From positions 1 through 30,682 of the forward strand of contig LWDJ01000048.1 in the NCBI GenBank assembly GCA_002083435.1: a stretch of DNA of 30,682 nucleotides. Direction: 5' to 3'. The translations under genes were made by a program, and so were the position numbers. The notes beneath the pieces are model-generated. The model worked only from the letters and a program-made list of their open reading frames with translations, was not told the origin of the DNA and ran no database searches. The DNA comes from Proteobacteria bacterium SG_bin6 (GTDB taxonomy: Bacteria > Pseudomonadota > Alphaproteobacteria > Sphingomonadales > Sphingomonadaceae). Numbering within the stretch: the stretch's first letter is position 1; the number at the start of each line of letters is the position of its first letter. Positions 1-7,178 of this stretch are shown here, piece after piece.

Positions 1-261
1 GGGGACGGTGCGCGCCGGCGCCTTTGCCGCGCGGCTGCCGCCCGAAAGCCCGGTCCTGACCAGCGGCGGCGGCGGCGCGACCGGCGGCGGCGGCGGTGCC
101 ACCTCGAAGCTGCGCAGCTCCGGCAGGATCATGCGCGACGGCGGCGCGGCGGCGCGGATCAGCTGAAGCAATGCGAGCAGCACGATCAGCAATAGCGCAA
201 GACCAGCGCTCGAGATGCGCTGGTGCATCGTCACAGGGCGATAGTTGGTCGCCGCCAGCAT
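1..261 (-). CDS. TonB-like energy transducer, N-terminal part (runs off left edge)
   Basis: Reading leftwards from 261 gives an N-terminus with one hydrophobic helix (about residues 17-36) followed by proline-rich stretches with runs of five and four prolines. This is the layout of TonB-type proteins: an inner-membrane anchor plus a periplasm-spanning proline-rich linker. The C-terminal TonB domain would lie beyond the window, so the call rests on the N-terminal architecture only. Two in-frame ATGs are possible, at 261 and at 228; neither has a clear Shine-Dalgarno sequence. A TATGAT -10-like hexamer on the minus strand (268-273) would place the transcript start close to 261, which slightly favours the ATG at 228 or leaderless translation from 261. 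It could also be another proline-rich one-pass membrane protein. Confidence 0.55.
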   Translation of the reverse strand, partial: MLAATNYRPVTMHQRISSAGLALLLIVLLALLQLIRAAAPPSRMILPELRSFEVAPPPPPVAPPPPLVRTGLSGGSRAAKAPARTVP

Positions 262-362
262 CGTGCGATCATACCCAAAAGACCGCGCCTGTCTTGCGAA
301 AAATAAACGTCGCGCGGCGCCTGTTTGGCAACGCACTCACCGCGCCGTTTTCAAACGGGCGT

Positions 363-737
363 TCAGTCGCCGGTCGGCACCACGCCCGCCTTTTCGATCA
401 TCAACACCACCGATCGGCCGCGCGCGTGTGGGAAGTGCATCACCCCCTTGGGCACGGTGAATGCCTGGCCCGGCTTCAGGCTGACCATCCGGTCTTCCAG
501 CTCGATGTCGAGCTGGCCTTCCATCACCATGAAGAACTCATCGGTATCGTCGTGTTTGTGCCAGTGGAAATCGCCGTCCATCACCCCAAGGCGCACCCAG
601 GCGCCGCTCACCTCGCACAGGGTGCGGTTCCACCAAGGCGTCTGCGCCGCGCCGACCGCGGCGATGTCGAAATGCTCGCCCCCGCCGAACATGCTGCCGT
701 CGGTGTCGATGTCATAGCGGTCTTCGATCTTTGCCAT
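363..737 (-). CDS. Cupin-domain protein
   Basis: A 124-residue single-domain cupin. Cupin motif 1 is visible as W-H-K-H-x-D-x-D-E-F-F near residues 56-66 and gives the metal-binding His/His/Glu set. Motif 2 follows as P-x-G-V-M-H-F-P near residues 93-100 and supplies the last histidine. Small cupins of this type bind a divalent metal; many act as dioxygenases, isomerases or sugar-binding proteins, and the substrate cannot be read from the sequence. The frame is open far upstream, but the ATG at 737 is preferred because the cupin fold begins there and the longer version would run through the divergent regulator. The gene is divergent from an ArsR-type regulator (49 bases between starts), which may control it. 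Confidence 0.85.
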   Translation of the reverse strand: MAKIEDRYDIDTDGSMFGGGEHFDIAAVGAAQTPWWNRTLCEVSGAWVRLGVMDGDFHWHKHDDTDEFFMVMEGQLDIELEDRMVSLKPGQAFTVPKGVMHFPHARGRSVVLMIEKAGVVPTGD

Positions 738-786
738 CCGGCGCCTCCATGGTAGTGCGCATCCACCTGTAACGGCAATTAGCAAA

Positions 787-1095
787 ATGGCAATATACCT
801 AATCGATGCGCTGAAAGCGCTGAGCAACGAACGGCGGCTGGAAATCCTGGACTGGCTCAAGGATCCCCGCGCCCATTTCCGCGAGCAGATTTGGGGCGAT
901 CTGGTCGAAGACGGGGTGTGCGGGTTGTTCATCGCCGAGAAGCTGGGCGTGAGCCAGCCGACCGCCAGCGAGCATCTGCGCGTGCTCGTCCAGGCCCAGT
1001 TGCTGGTCGCCAAGCGGATCAAGCAATGGACCTTCTATCGCCGCAACGAGACGCGGATCGCCGAGGTGAAGCGCGCGGTGGCGAGCGAGCTCTGA
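787..1095 (+). CDS. ArsR/SmtB-family winged-helix transcriptional regulator
   Basis: A 102-residue protein consisting of one winged helix-turn-helix domain. The typical ArsR opening is visible (A-L-S-N-E-R-R-L-E-I-L), as is the recognition helix region V-S-Q-P-T-A-S-E-H-L-R-V-L around residues 55-67 and a wing with R-x-x-x-W-T-F-Y-R. The metal-binding ELCVCDL motif of classical arsenic or cadmium sensors is missing; a single Cys in the sequence G-V-C-G-L-F does not replace it. It is therefore probably not a thiol metal sensor of the usual kind. It is divergent from the cupin gene, and the 49-base gap carries a repeated GGCAAT (774-779 and 789-794) that could be part of an operator. No ribosome binding site is evident before the ATG. 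Confidence 0.85.
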   Translation: MAIYLIDALKALSNERRLEILDWLKDPRAHFREQIWGDLVEDGVCGLFIAEKLGVSQPTASEHLRVLVQAQLLVAKRIKQWTFYRRNETRIAEVKRAVASEL

Positions 1096-1150
1096 CCGAC
1101 GCGCCCGGCTCCGCGCATCGGGCGCCATCATCCTCGCGCGGCGGCGGGGC

Positions 1151-2173
1151 TCAACGCCCCGCCAGCGCCGCTTCGGCCTCCGCCAGCAATGTCGCGACGA
1201 TTTCGGCGACCGGCTCCTCGCGTGTCACCATGCCGACCGACTGGCCGGCCATCAGGCTGCCCTGCTCGACATCGCCGTCGATCACCGCGCGGCGCAGCGC
1301 TCCCGCCCAGTAATGCTCGATCTGGAGCTGCGCGGCCATCATGTCGACCTCGCCCGCGTCGAGCGCGGCGGCGACTTCGCGCTGCTTGGCGGCGAAGGCT
1401 TCGGTGCCCGCGTTCTTCAGCGCGCGCACCGGGATCACCGGCAGGCGCGGGTCGATCTGCACGCTCGCCACCGCGTCGCGCGCATTTGCCCGGAAGAACG
1501 CCTTCTTGAAATTGGGATGAGCGATGCTCTCGGTCGCGCAGGCGAAGCGGGTGCCGAGCTGCACCCCGGCGGCGCCCATCTCCAGATAGGCGGCGATCGC
1601 CGAGCCGCGCCCGATCCCGCCCGCCACGAACACCGGCACCTCGGCGGCGACCGCCGGCAGGATTTCCTGCGCGAGCACCCCGGTTGCGACCGGGCCGATA
1701 TGCCCGCCCGCCTCGCTCCCCTCGATCACCAGCGCGTCGACGCCCGAGCGGATCAGCTTCTTGGCGAGCGCGAGCGCGGGGGCGAAGCAGATGAGTTTCG
1801 CGCCAATGCCCTTGATCCGCTCGATCGCTCCCGCCGGCGGCAGCCCGCCCGCGAGGACGATGTGCGACACCTGGTGGCGGCCGCAAATGTCGATCAGCTC
1901 GCTGAGCTGGGGGTGGAGCGTGATGAGGTTCACCCCGAACGGGCGGCTGGTCAGCGCCCTGGTCGCCGCGATCTCGGCATCGAGCAGCGCGGGCGGCATC
2001 GCCCCCGCCGCGATCAGCCCGAACGCGCCGGCATTGGAGACGGCGGCGACGAGGTTGCGCTCGGAAACCCATGACATCGCGCCGCACAGGATCGCGCTGT
2101 CGCTGCCAAGGAACGCGGTGCCGCGCGCCATCAGCGCGCTCAGGCGCTCGGCGCCAGGGGAGGAGTGAGTCAT
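1151..2173 (-). CDS. Nitronate monooxygenase (2-nitropropane dioxygenase family)
   Basis: A 340-residue FMN-dependent TIM-barrel enzyme that would oxidise alkyl nitronates. The family signature E-G-S-E-A-G-G-H-I-G lies at 151-160 and contains the conserved histidine (H158). The phosphate-binding stretch A-G-G-I-G-R-G at 184-190 and the G-x-Q-L-G-T-R-F motif near 203-210 are typical of FMN binding in this family. An N-terminal part like the enoyl-ACP reductase FabK is shared by the superfamily, but the GGH motif favours nitronate monooxygenase. The ATG at 2173 is chosen because the sequence upstream lacks family character and overlaps the beginning of the divergent membrane protein region. Length is normal for the family. 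It appears monocistronic, and its substrate in the cell is unknown. Confidence 0.88.
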   Translation of the reverse strand: MTHSSPGAERLSALMARGTAFLGSDSAILCGAMSWVSERNLVAAVSNAGAFGLIAAGAMPPALLDAEIAATRALTSRPFGVNLITLHPQLSELIDICGRHQVSHIVLAGGLPPAGAIERIKGIGAKLICFAPALALAKKLIRSGVDALVIEGSEAGGHIGPVATGVLAQEILPAVAAEVPVFVAGGIGRGSAIAAYLEMGAAGVQLGTRFACATESIAHPNFKKAFFRANARDAVASVQIDPRLPVIPVRALKNAGTEAFAAKQREVAAALDAGEVDMMAAQLQIEHYWAGALRRAVIDGDVEQGSLMAGQSVGMVTREEPVAEIVATLLAEAEAALAGR

Positions 2174-2241
2174 GGCGGCGGGGCCTAGCGCCCGCGCCCC
2201 GGCTGAGGCAAGTCTGGCAGCGCAACGAACGGGGGGAAGCG

Positions 2242-3033
2242 ATGCGGCTTGCTCGGCTGCGCGGCGTGTCACGCACGGTGTCGGCGGCGTTATGGGCGCC
2301 GCTCGTCGCCTCGACCGCGCCCGCCGCGCAGCGTTTCTGGGCACGCTGGCGCGATTTCGCGCGCGAGATCCTGATCGTGGTGCTGGGCGTGCTGATCGCG
2401 CTCGCCGCGCAGGAAATCGTCAATGGCTGGCACGACCAGAGCGCCTCGGCCGAGGCGCGCGCCAATATCCGCGCCGAGATCGCGGAGAATCTGGGTCGGA
2501 TGGCGCAGCGCGACAAGACCCGCGCTTGTGTCGACGCGCGGCTGGCGGAAATCGCGGCATTCCTCGCCCGCGCCGAAGCGGGCGCGGTCCAGCCGGCGAT
2601 GCGCTGGATCGGGCGCCCGCAGACCTGGCCGATGCAGCAGAACCGCTGGGATGCCGCCGCCAGCGCGGGCAAGGCGAGCCTGCTCACCCCCAAGGAGCAG
2701 GGCGATTACGGTGCCATCTATGCGAATACCCGCGATTTCCAGGCCAACGAGGCGGTCGAGCAGCTCGCCTGGGCGCAGCTGCGCGGCCTGGCCGACCAGG
2801 CGCGGGTGACGCCGCAACAGGCCGCGCTTTATCGCCAGGCGCTGCAAAATGCCCGCTACACGGCGTGGCTGATCAACGTGAACATCTGGCAGGCGAGCGC
2901 CGACGCGAAGAAGCTGCGGATCAAGCCGCACACCGATTGGGTCGGCTCGCGCGGCATCTGCATCGCGAGCGACACGCCGTTCGAGGAAGCAGTGCGGCAA
3001 ACGGGCGCCAGCCAGCTCGGCGAGCCGCGCTAG
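2242..3033 (+). CDS. Single-pass membrane protein, DUF6090-like
   Basis: A 263-residue protein with one clear transmembrane helix (about residues 40-58, E-I-L-I-V-V-L-G-V-L-I-A-L-A-A-Q). It is preceded by a basic segment and followed by a long soluble, helix-rich domain. Proteins with this hydrophobic signature are common in sphingomonads and xanthomonads and are usually left as hypothetical; the resemblance to DUF6090 is from memory of that helix pattern. The ATG at 2242 is preferred over upstream in-frame starts because GGGGGGAAG (2231-2239) sits just before it and the upstream part has no protein-like character. Two cysteines lie in the soluble domain (R-A-C-V-D and G-I-C-I-A), probably periplasmic. 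The gene is divergent from the nitronate monooxygenase and ends at a hairpin repeat. Confidence 0.72.
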   Translation: MRLARLRGVSRTVSAALWAPLVASTAPAAQRFWARWRDFAREILIVVLGVLIALAAQEIVNGWHDQSASAEARANIRAEIAENLGRMAQRDKTRACVDARLAEIAAFLARAEAGAVQPAMRWIGRPQTWPMQQNRWDAAASAGKASLLTPKEQGDYGAIYANTRDFQANEAVEQLAWAQLRGLADQARVTPQQAALYRQALQNARYTAWLINVNIWQASADAKKLRIKPHTDWVGSRGICIASDTPFEEAVRQTGASQLGEPR

Positions 3034-3071
3034 AGCGGTTTTCGATCCGATGAAATCGGATCGCCGCTCTA
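3031..3071. repeat. Hairpin repeat 1, starting at the stop codon of the membrane protein
   Basis: The outer arms TAGAGCGG (3031-3038) and CCGCTCTA (3064-3071) pair exactly. Inside them CGATCCGA (3043-3050) pairs exactly with TCGGATCG (3056-3063) around a TGAAA loop. The left side has a four-base TTTT bulge. The first three bases are the TAG stop of the gene to the left, so the element also supplies that stop. It resembles GC-rich intergenic hairpins frequent in sphingomonad genomes and may end transcription from both sides. Confidence 0.75.
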
Positions 3072-3087
3072 GGCTTTTGTTCATCCG

Positions 3088-3129
3088 CGATTTCCGAGCC
3101 GGCAGGTGGTTCCACCTGCCTCGAAATCG
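3088..3129. repeat. Hairpin repeat 2, before the lysC stop codon
   Basis: GGCAGGTGG (3101-3109) and CCACCTGCC (3112-3120) form a perfect nine-base inverted repeat. It is flanked by CGATTTCCGA (3088-3097) and TCGAAATCG (3121-3129), which pair apart from one extra base. With the hairpin at 3031-3071 it fills the convergent gap between the DUF6090-like gene and lysC and is a plausible bidirectional transcription stop. Confidence 0.7.
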
Positions 3130-3151
3130 CTCTAGCCGTCACGGTCTCGCC

Positions 3152-4384
3152 TCAGCCCTCCGCATCCAGCCCGTAAGCCGTGTGCAGCACGCGCACCGCG
3201 AGTTCGGTCTCGTCCTCGTCGATCAGCACGCTCACCTTGATCTCGCTGGTGGTGATCGCCTGGATGTTGATGCCGCGCGCGCCCAGCGTCTTGAACATCG
3301 TCGCGGCGACGCCGGCATGGCTGCGCATCCCCACGCCGACCACGGTGATCTTGGCGACGCGGGTGTCGTGCTTCACCGCTTCATAGCCGATCGCGCCCTG
3401 CGCCTTGGCCAGCACGTCGAGCGAGCGGGCGAGGTCGGCGGCGGGCACGGTGAAGGTAACGTCGGTCGATCCGGTCGAATGGGCGATATTCTGGACGATC
3501 ATGTCCACGTTGATCCCGGCCTCGGCCAGCGGGGTGAAGATCGTCGCCACCGCGCCGGGTTTGTCGGGCACCGCGGTCAGCGTGATCTTCGCCTCGTTCT
3601 TGTCGTGGGCGATGCCGGTGATCAGCTGGCGTTCCATATCGAGTTCCTCTTCGCTCACGATCAGCGTGCCGCTGTCATCCCCGCCCGGCACGAACGAGGA
3701 AAGCACGCGCACCCGCACGCCTTCCTTCATCGCCAGCCCCACCGAGCGCGTCTGGAGCACTTTCGCCCCCACCGAGGCGAGTTCGAGCATTTCCTCATAG
3801 CTCACCCGCCGCAGTTTCCGCGCGCGGGGAACAATTCTCGGGTCGGTGGTGTAGACGCCGTCGACATCGGTGTAGATGTCGCAGCGATCGGCCTTCATCG
3901 CCGCCGCCACCGCGACCGCGCTGGTATCCGAACCACCCCGGCCAAGCGTCGAGACGCGCCCTTCGGCGACTCCCTGGAAGCCCGGGATCACCGCGACCTG
4001 GCCGGTCGCGAGCGCGGCGTTCAGCGCCTGCGTGTCGATCCCTTCGATCCGCGCGGCGCCATATGCGGTGTCGGTGTTGATCGGCAATTGCCAGCCGAGC
4101 CAGCTGCGCGCGGGCACGCCGATCGCCTGCAGCGCGATCGCGAGCAGCCCGCTCGTCACCTGCTCGCCGCTCGCCACCACCACGTCATATTCGCGGCGAT
4201 CATAGAGCGGCGAGGCTTCGCGGCAGAAATTGACCAGCCGGTCGGTCTCACCCGCCATCGCCGAGACGACGACCGCCACCTGATGGCCGGCATCGACCTC
4301 GAGCTTCACCCGTTCGGCGACGAGGCGGATGCGCTCGATCCCGGCCATCGAGGTGCCGCCGAACTTCATCACGATCCGCGCCAT
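3152..4384 (-). CDS. lysC: Aspartate kinase
   Basis: A 410-residue aspartokinase catalysing ATP-dependent phosphorylation of aspartate, the first step towards lysine, threonine, methionine and the diaminopimelate of peptidoglycan. The N-terminal kinase signature K-F-G-G-T-S is at residues 7-12. The amino-acid kinase fold continues to about residue 250, including G-R-G-G-S-D-T-S-A-V near 168-177. Two C-terminal ACT domains (roughly 265-335 and 345-405) point to feedback regulation by end-product amino acids. Length matches the monofunctional alphaproteobacterial enzyme. The ATG at 4384 begins directly with the core fold. It is divergent from ubiG, a pairing I recall as common in sphingomonads and their relatives. 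The 91 bases between the starts must hold both promoters; I see no clear operator. Confidence 0.95.
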   Translation of the reverse strand: MARIVMKFGGTSMAGIERIRLVAERVKLEVDAGHQVAVVVSAMAGETDRLVNFCREASPLYDRREYDVVVASGEQVTSGLLAIALQAIGVPARSWLGWQLPINTDTAYGAARIEGIDTQALNAALATGQVAVIPGFQGVAEGRVSTLGRGGSDTSAVAVAAAMKADRCDIYTDVDGVYTTDPRIVPRARKLRRVSYEEMLELASVGAKVLQTRSVGLAMKEGVRVRVLSSFVPGGDDSGTLIVSEEELDMERQLITGIAHDKNEAKITLTAVPDKPGAVATIFTPLAEAGINVDMIVQNIAHSTGSTDVTFTVPAADLARSLDVLAKAQGAIGYEAVKHDTRVAKITVVGVGMRSHAGVAATMFKTLGARGINIQAITTSEIKVSVLIDEDETELAVRVLHTAYGLDAEG

Positions 4385-4462
4385 GGGGAAGCGAAAATTC
4401 CTTCAGCTTGAAAGCCGCGCCTGATAATTGCGCGCGCTGGGGCTGGCAAGCGGCCCCGGGCG

Positions 4463-4468
4463 AAGGAG
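4463..4468 (+). promoter_or_regulatory. Ribosome binding site that decides the ubiG start
   Basis: AAGGAG at 4463-4468 ends one base before the ATG at 4470, which is too close to serve it. It is seven bases before the in-frame GTG at 4476, the usual spacing. This favours GTG 4476 as the ubiG start. Confidence 0.6.
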
Positions 4469-4475
4469 AATGCGC

Positions 4476-5201
4476 GTGGCGAGCCAATCGACGATCAACC
4501 CGGCCGAGGCGCTGCATTTCGGCCGCCTCGCCGCCGATTGGTGGAACCCCAAAGGGTCGTCGGCGATGCTCCACCGCCTGAACCCGGTGCGGCTGGGCTA
4601 TCTGCGCCAGCTGGCGGACGCGCATTGGGGCGGCGACACGGCGAGCTTCGCCGCGCTCGCCGGCAAGCGCGCGCTCGATATCGGTTGCGGCGCCGGACTG
4701 CTGTGCGAACCGCTCGCCCGGCTCGGCGCGGCGGTGAGCGGGATCGACGCCGCCCCCGAGAACATCCACGCCGCGCGCGCCCATGCGATGCAGAGCGGGC
4801 TGCGGATCGATTACCGCGTCGGCGGTATCGAGGCGATCGGCGACGAGCGCTTCGATCTGGTGACGAGCCTGGAGGTGATCGAGCATGTCGCCAACCCGGC
4901 GGATTTCGTCGCGGGCCTCGCGCGGGTGCTGGCGCCGGGCGGGCTGCTGCTGCTCTCCACCCCCAACCGCACCTGGCTGTCCCGCCTGGCGCTGATCACG
5001 CTGGGCGAGGGGCTGGGGCAGATCCCACGCGGCACGCATGACTGGCGCCAGTTCCTGCCCCCGGCCGAGCTGACCCAGCTGGTGATCGACGCCGGGCTGC
5101 GCCTGATCGAGACCAAGGGCCAGCGCTTTTCGCCGACGCGCGGTTTCCAGCTGAGCGACGATCTGCGGCTCGATTATTTCGTGGCGGCGACCACGACCTA
5201 G
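4476..5201 (+). CDS. ubiG: Ubiquinone biosynthesis O-methyltransferase UbiG
   Basis: A 241-residue class I SAM-dependent methyltransferase that performs both O-methylations of the ubiquinone ring. The N-terminus carries the UbiG hallmark F-x-x-L-A-x-x-W-W-N-P-K-G. SAM motif I (L-D-I-G-C-G-A-G-L-L) follows near residues 67-76. Next come the acidic end of strand two (G-I-D-A-A), the E-V-I-E-H-V post-motif, and the family sequence L-S-T-P-N-R-T near 163-169. The GTG at 4476 is preferred over ATG 4470 because of the spacing to AAGGAG; the difference is two residues. The protein is cytosolic and probably associates with the membrane Coq complex. It is divergent from lysC and ends eight bases before the stop of a small convergent membrane-protein gene. 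Confidence 0.95.
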   Translation: MASQSTINPAEALHFGRLAADWWNPKGSSAMLHRLNPVRLGYLRQLADAHWGGDTASFAALAGKRALDIGCGAGLLCEPLARLGAAVSGIDAAPENIHAARAHAMQSGLRIDYRVGGIEAIGDERFDLVTSLEVIEHVANPADFVAGLARVLAPGGLLLLSTPNRTWLSRLALITLGEGLGQIPRGTHDWRQFLPPAELTQLVIDAGLRLIETKGQRFSPTRGFQLSDDLRLDYFVAATTT

Positions 5202-5208
5202 TTCGACC

Positions 5209-5400
5209 TCAACCTGCGCCTTTCAGCGCGAGCGCCGTACAGAGCAGCGCGCCGAGTACCGCGAACAACTGCACCAGCGCCCAGTCGATCGCGCTCACCG
5301 CATCGGGATCGCGCCGCCGCCGCCGGGCGTGGTCGCGCTGATAGCCCAACATGCCCAGGGCGATGCACGCCCCCGCCAAGCTCCACAGCCCCGCTTGCAT
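5209..5400 (-). CDS. Small two-helix membrane protein, function unknown
   Basis: A 63-residue protein with two predicted membrane helices, at about residues 4-17 and 41-60. They are joined by a very basic loop (Y-Q-R-D-H-A-R-R-R-R-R-D), expected to be cytoplasmic. The ATG at 5400 has AGGAGG eight bases upstream, a strong ribosome binding site, which supports it as a real gene despite its size. A start 19 codons further upstream is open but would run into the leader of the divergent gene. I do not recognise a family. It is divergent from an exported methyltransferase-like protein (55 bases between starts) and convergent with ubiG. Confidence 0.6.
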   Translation of the reverse strand: MQAGLWSLAGACIALGMLGYQRDHARRRRRDPDAVSAIDWALVQLFAVLGALLCTALALKGAG

Positions 5401-5455
5401 CCGCCGCGCCTCCTCGCCACAACCTCGCGCATCCGCTTTGGCCCAGGGAGTTATC

Positions 5456-6244
5456 ATGCGCTACCTTCTCGCCTCCTTCGTCGTGCTCACCGCCGCCGGC
5501 GCGATCGCCGCGGCGCCCAGCATTGACCCCGCGCTCACCGCCGCAATCAAGGCGCCGACCCGCACCCCCGCCAATGTCGCGCGCGATAAATATCGCCACC
5601 CAGCCGAAACGCTCACGTTCTTCGGGATAAAGCCTGGGCAGACCGTGGTCGAGATCTGGCCGGCCGGCGGCTGGTATACGGAGATTCTCGCGCCCTATCT
5701 CGCCAAATCGGGCCGTTATGTCGCCGCCGCGCCGAGCGAGAAGGCGCGCGGCGGGGTGCAGAAGCTGATTGCCGCGCATCCGGATGCCTATGGCAAGGTG
5801 CAGTTCGCGACCTTCCCCTCCGCCGACGCGCCCGATCGCGTCGCGGCCGGCAGTGCGGATGTGGTGCTCACTTTCCGCAACGTCCATAACTGGATGGGCG
5901 GTGGCGCGGCGCAGGGCGCGTTCGAGCAGATGTTCGCGATGCTGAAGCCCGGCGGCGTGCTGGGCGTGGTGGAGCACCGCCTGCCGGAGGATGCCAAGGG
6001 CATTACCGAGGCGGAGAGCGGCTATGTGAAGCGCTCGACCGTGCTCGCGCTCGCGAGCAAGGCGGGCTTTAAGCTTGTCGGCGAGAGCCCGGTCAACGCC
6101 AACCCCAAGGACACGCACAACTACCCCAAAGGCGTGTGGACGTTGCCGCCCAACTATGCCGAAGGCGACAAGGACCGGGCGAAATATGCGGCGATCGGCG
6201 AAAGCGACCGGATGACGCTGAAGTTCGTCAAGCCCCTCAAGTGA
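5456..6244 (+). CDS. Exported SAM-methyltransferase-like protein (COG4798-like)
   Basis: A 262-residue protein starting with a clear Sec signal peptide (M-R-Y-L-L-A-S-F then a hydrophobic core, probable cleavage near A-I-A-A-A). It is followed by a class I methyltransferase-like fold. The region equivalent to SAM motif I reads V-V-E-I-W-P-A-G-G-W-Y-T-E-I-L, the pattern of the COG4798 'predicted methyltransferase' group rather than the common D-x-G-x-G-x-G. Later blocks include V-L-T-F-R-N-V-H-N-W and L-K-P-G-G-V-L-G-V-V-E-H, the usual post-motifs. The ATG at 5456 has GGGAG six bases upstream. Export is odd for an enzyme needing cytosolic SAM: it may be a degenerate or re-purposed fold, or the N-terminus may be a membrane anchor. 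Confidence is good for family, low for activity. Confidence 0.8.
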   Translation: MRYLLASFVVLTAAGAIAAAPSIDPALTAAIKAPTRTPANVARDKYRHPAETLTFFGIKPGQTVVEIWPAGGWYTEILAPYLAKSGRYVAAAPSEKARGGVQKLIAAHPDAYGKVQFATFPSADAPDRVAAGSADVVLTFRNVHNWMGGGAAQGAFEQMFAMLKPGGVLGVVEHRLPEDAKGITEAESGYVKRSTVLALASKAGFKLVGESPVNANPKDTHNYPKGVWTLPPNYAEGDKDRAKYAAIGESDRMTLKFVKPLK

Positions 6245-6289
6245 GACGAAGCGCGGCGCTCTGTGTGATGAAGGGCGCCGCGCTGCGGT

Positions 6290-6514
6290 TTACTCGGTAT
6301 CTTCTTCCAATCGCCGCGCGCGAATTGCCTTCCACGCCGGATCGGGACGATCATTCTTGATCAGGATCGCCTCGACTTCCTCGAATTCTTCCAGGCCGAG
6401 CGCCTCCGTGATGCCCATCGGGAAGTAGACATTCTCATCGGTATCGGCGCGGATCGCGAAGGCGCCGCGACCTTCCTCGCTGTTGGTAATGATGCATTTT
6501 GCCACGACTGCCAT
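6290..6514 (-). CDS. 74-residue conserved-type protein, possible cold-shock-like OB fold
   Basis: A short acidic protein preceded by AGGAAA (6523-6528 on the minus strand), eight bases before the ATG. Its pattern G-R-G-A-F-A-I-R-A-D, D-E-N-V-Y-F-P, a central acidic E-E-F-E-E-V-E-A-I and a final N-D-R-P-D-P-A-W-K-A-I-R follows the order of strands in cold-shock-domain proteins (G-x-G-F-I, D-V-F-F, E-V-x-F, N-D-x-G-x-x-A). This is a resemblance read by eye, not a confirmed domain, and the canonical RNP aromatic residues are only partly kept. The function might be binding of RNA or single-stranded DNA. It stands alone between a convergent methyltransferase-like gene and phaR. Confidence 0.65.
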   Translation of the reverse strand: MAVVAKCIITNSEEGRGAFAIRADTDENVYFPMGITEALGLEEFEEVEAILIKNDRPDPAWKAIRARRLEEDTE

Positions 6515-6609
6515 GGAGTTTCCTATCGTTCGGCGATGTTAGATGGCGATTGAAGCACGATAATATGCGGTAAATCTGATGCGCTGCGCGGCCGTGTTCG
6601 GGAAGCGGA

Positions 6610-6635
6610 GGGCGGGGGACATCTGCCTCCCGCCC
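6610..6635 (-). terminator. GC hairpin downstream of phaR, possible terminator
   Basis: GGGCGGG (6610-6616) pairs exactly with CCCGCCC (6629-6635) and lies just downstream of the phaR stop codon on the minus strand. There is no T-run after it, so it may be only a weak or Rho-assisted stop. Confidence 0.35.
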
Positions 6636-6645
6636 GGATCAGCGC

Positions 6646-7173
6646 CTAGCCGAGCTTCTCGATCTTGGCCTGCAGCGCGGCCAGCTGCTGCTTGAGCTCG
6701 GCGATTTCCTCGTCTTTGGTTTTCTCCGCCTTGCGCGGCCCAAAGGCGGCGGTGGCGGCCTCGAACATTTCCATGTTGCGCTTGGCGATCTCGGCGAAGG
6801 GCGAATGGGCGAACGCGCCCTCCACCGCCGATTTGAACTGCGCCTGGTTGCGGCGAAAGCCCTCCATCGACGCTTCCAGATAGCCTGGCACCAGCGCCTG
6901 CATCGAATCGCCATACATCGCGATCAACTGGCGCAGGAAGCTTACTGGCAGCATCGTCTGGCCACGGCTTTCCTCTTCCATGATGATCTGGGTGAGGACA
7001 TTGTGGGTAATGTCCTCGTCGCTCTTGGCGTCCACCACCTTGAAATCACGGCCGGCGCGGGTCATCGCCGCGAGGTGCTCAAGTGTGATGTAAGTGCTGC
7101 TTTCGGTATTGTACAAACGGCGATTAGCGTATTTTTTGATGATGACGACGCCGTCTTCAGCCTTGGCTTTCAT
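6646..7173 (-). CDS. phaR: Polyhydroxyalkanoate synthesis repressor PhaR
   Basis: A 175-residue DNA- and PHA-binding regulator that represses phasin and PHA genes until polymer is present. The N-terminal PHB_acc_N domain is at about residues 8-68 with the hallmark I-K-K-Y-A-N-R-R-L-Y-N-T-E-S-S-T-Y. The PHB_acc domain follows at about 75-115 (L-P-V-S-F-L-R-Q-L-I-x-M-Y-G-D). A heptad-rich C-terminal coiled coil (about 150-174, E-E-I-A-E-L-K-Q-Q-L-A-A-L) probably mediates oligomerisation. The ATG at 7173 starts directly before the DNA-binding domain. The start of the divergent PHA-synthase-like gene is only five bases away, so promoters must lie inside the opposite gene. Autoregulation is typical of the family; a candidate operator is described at 7195-7228. 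Confidence 0.93.
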   Translation of the reverse strand: MKAKAEDGVVIIKKYANRRLYNTESSTYITLEHLAAMTRAGRDFKVVDAKSDEDITHNVLTQIIMEEESRGQTMLPVSFLRQLIAMYGDSMQALVPGYLEASMEGFRRNQAQFKSAVEGAFAHSPFAEIAKRNMEMFEAATAAFGPRKAEKTKDEEIAELKQQLAALQAKIEKLG

Positions 7174-7178
7174 GGCAC

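Noticed and set aside
738..1022. N-terminal extension of the cupin reading frame
   Set aside because: It would overlap the ArsR-type gene in antisense and lacks cupin similarity; the ATG at 737 gives a normal single-domain cupin.
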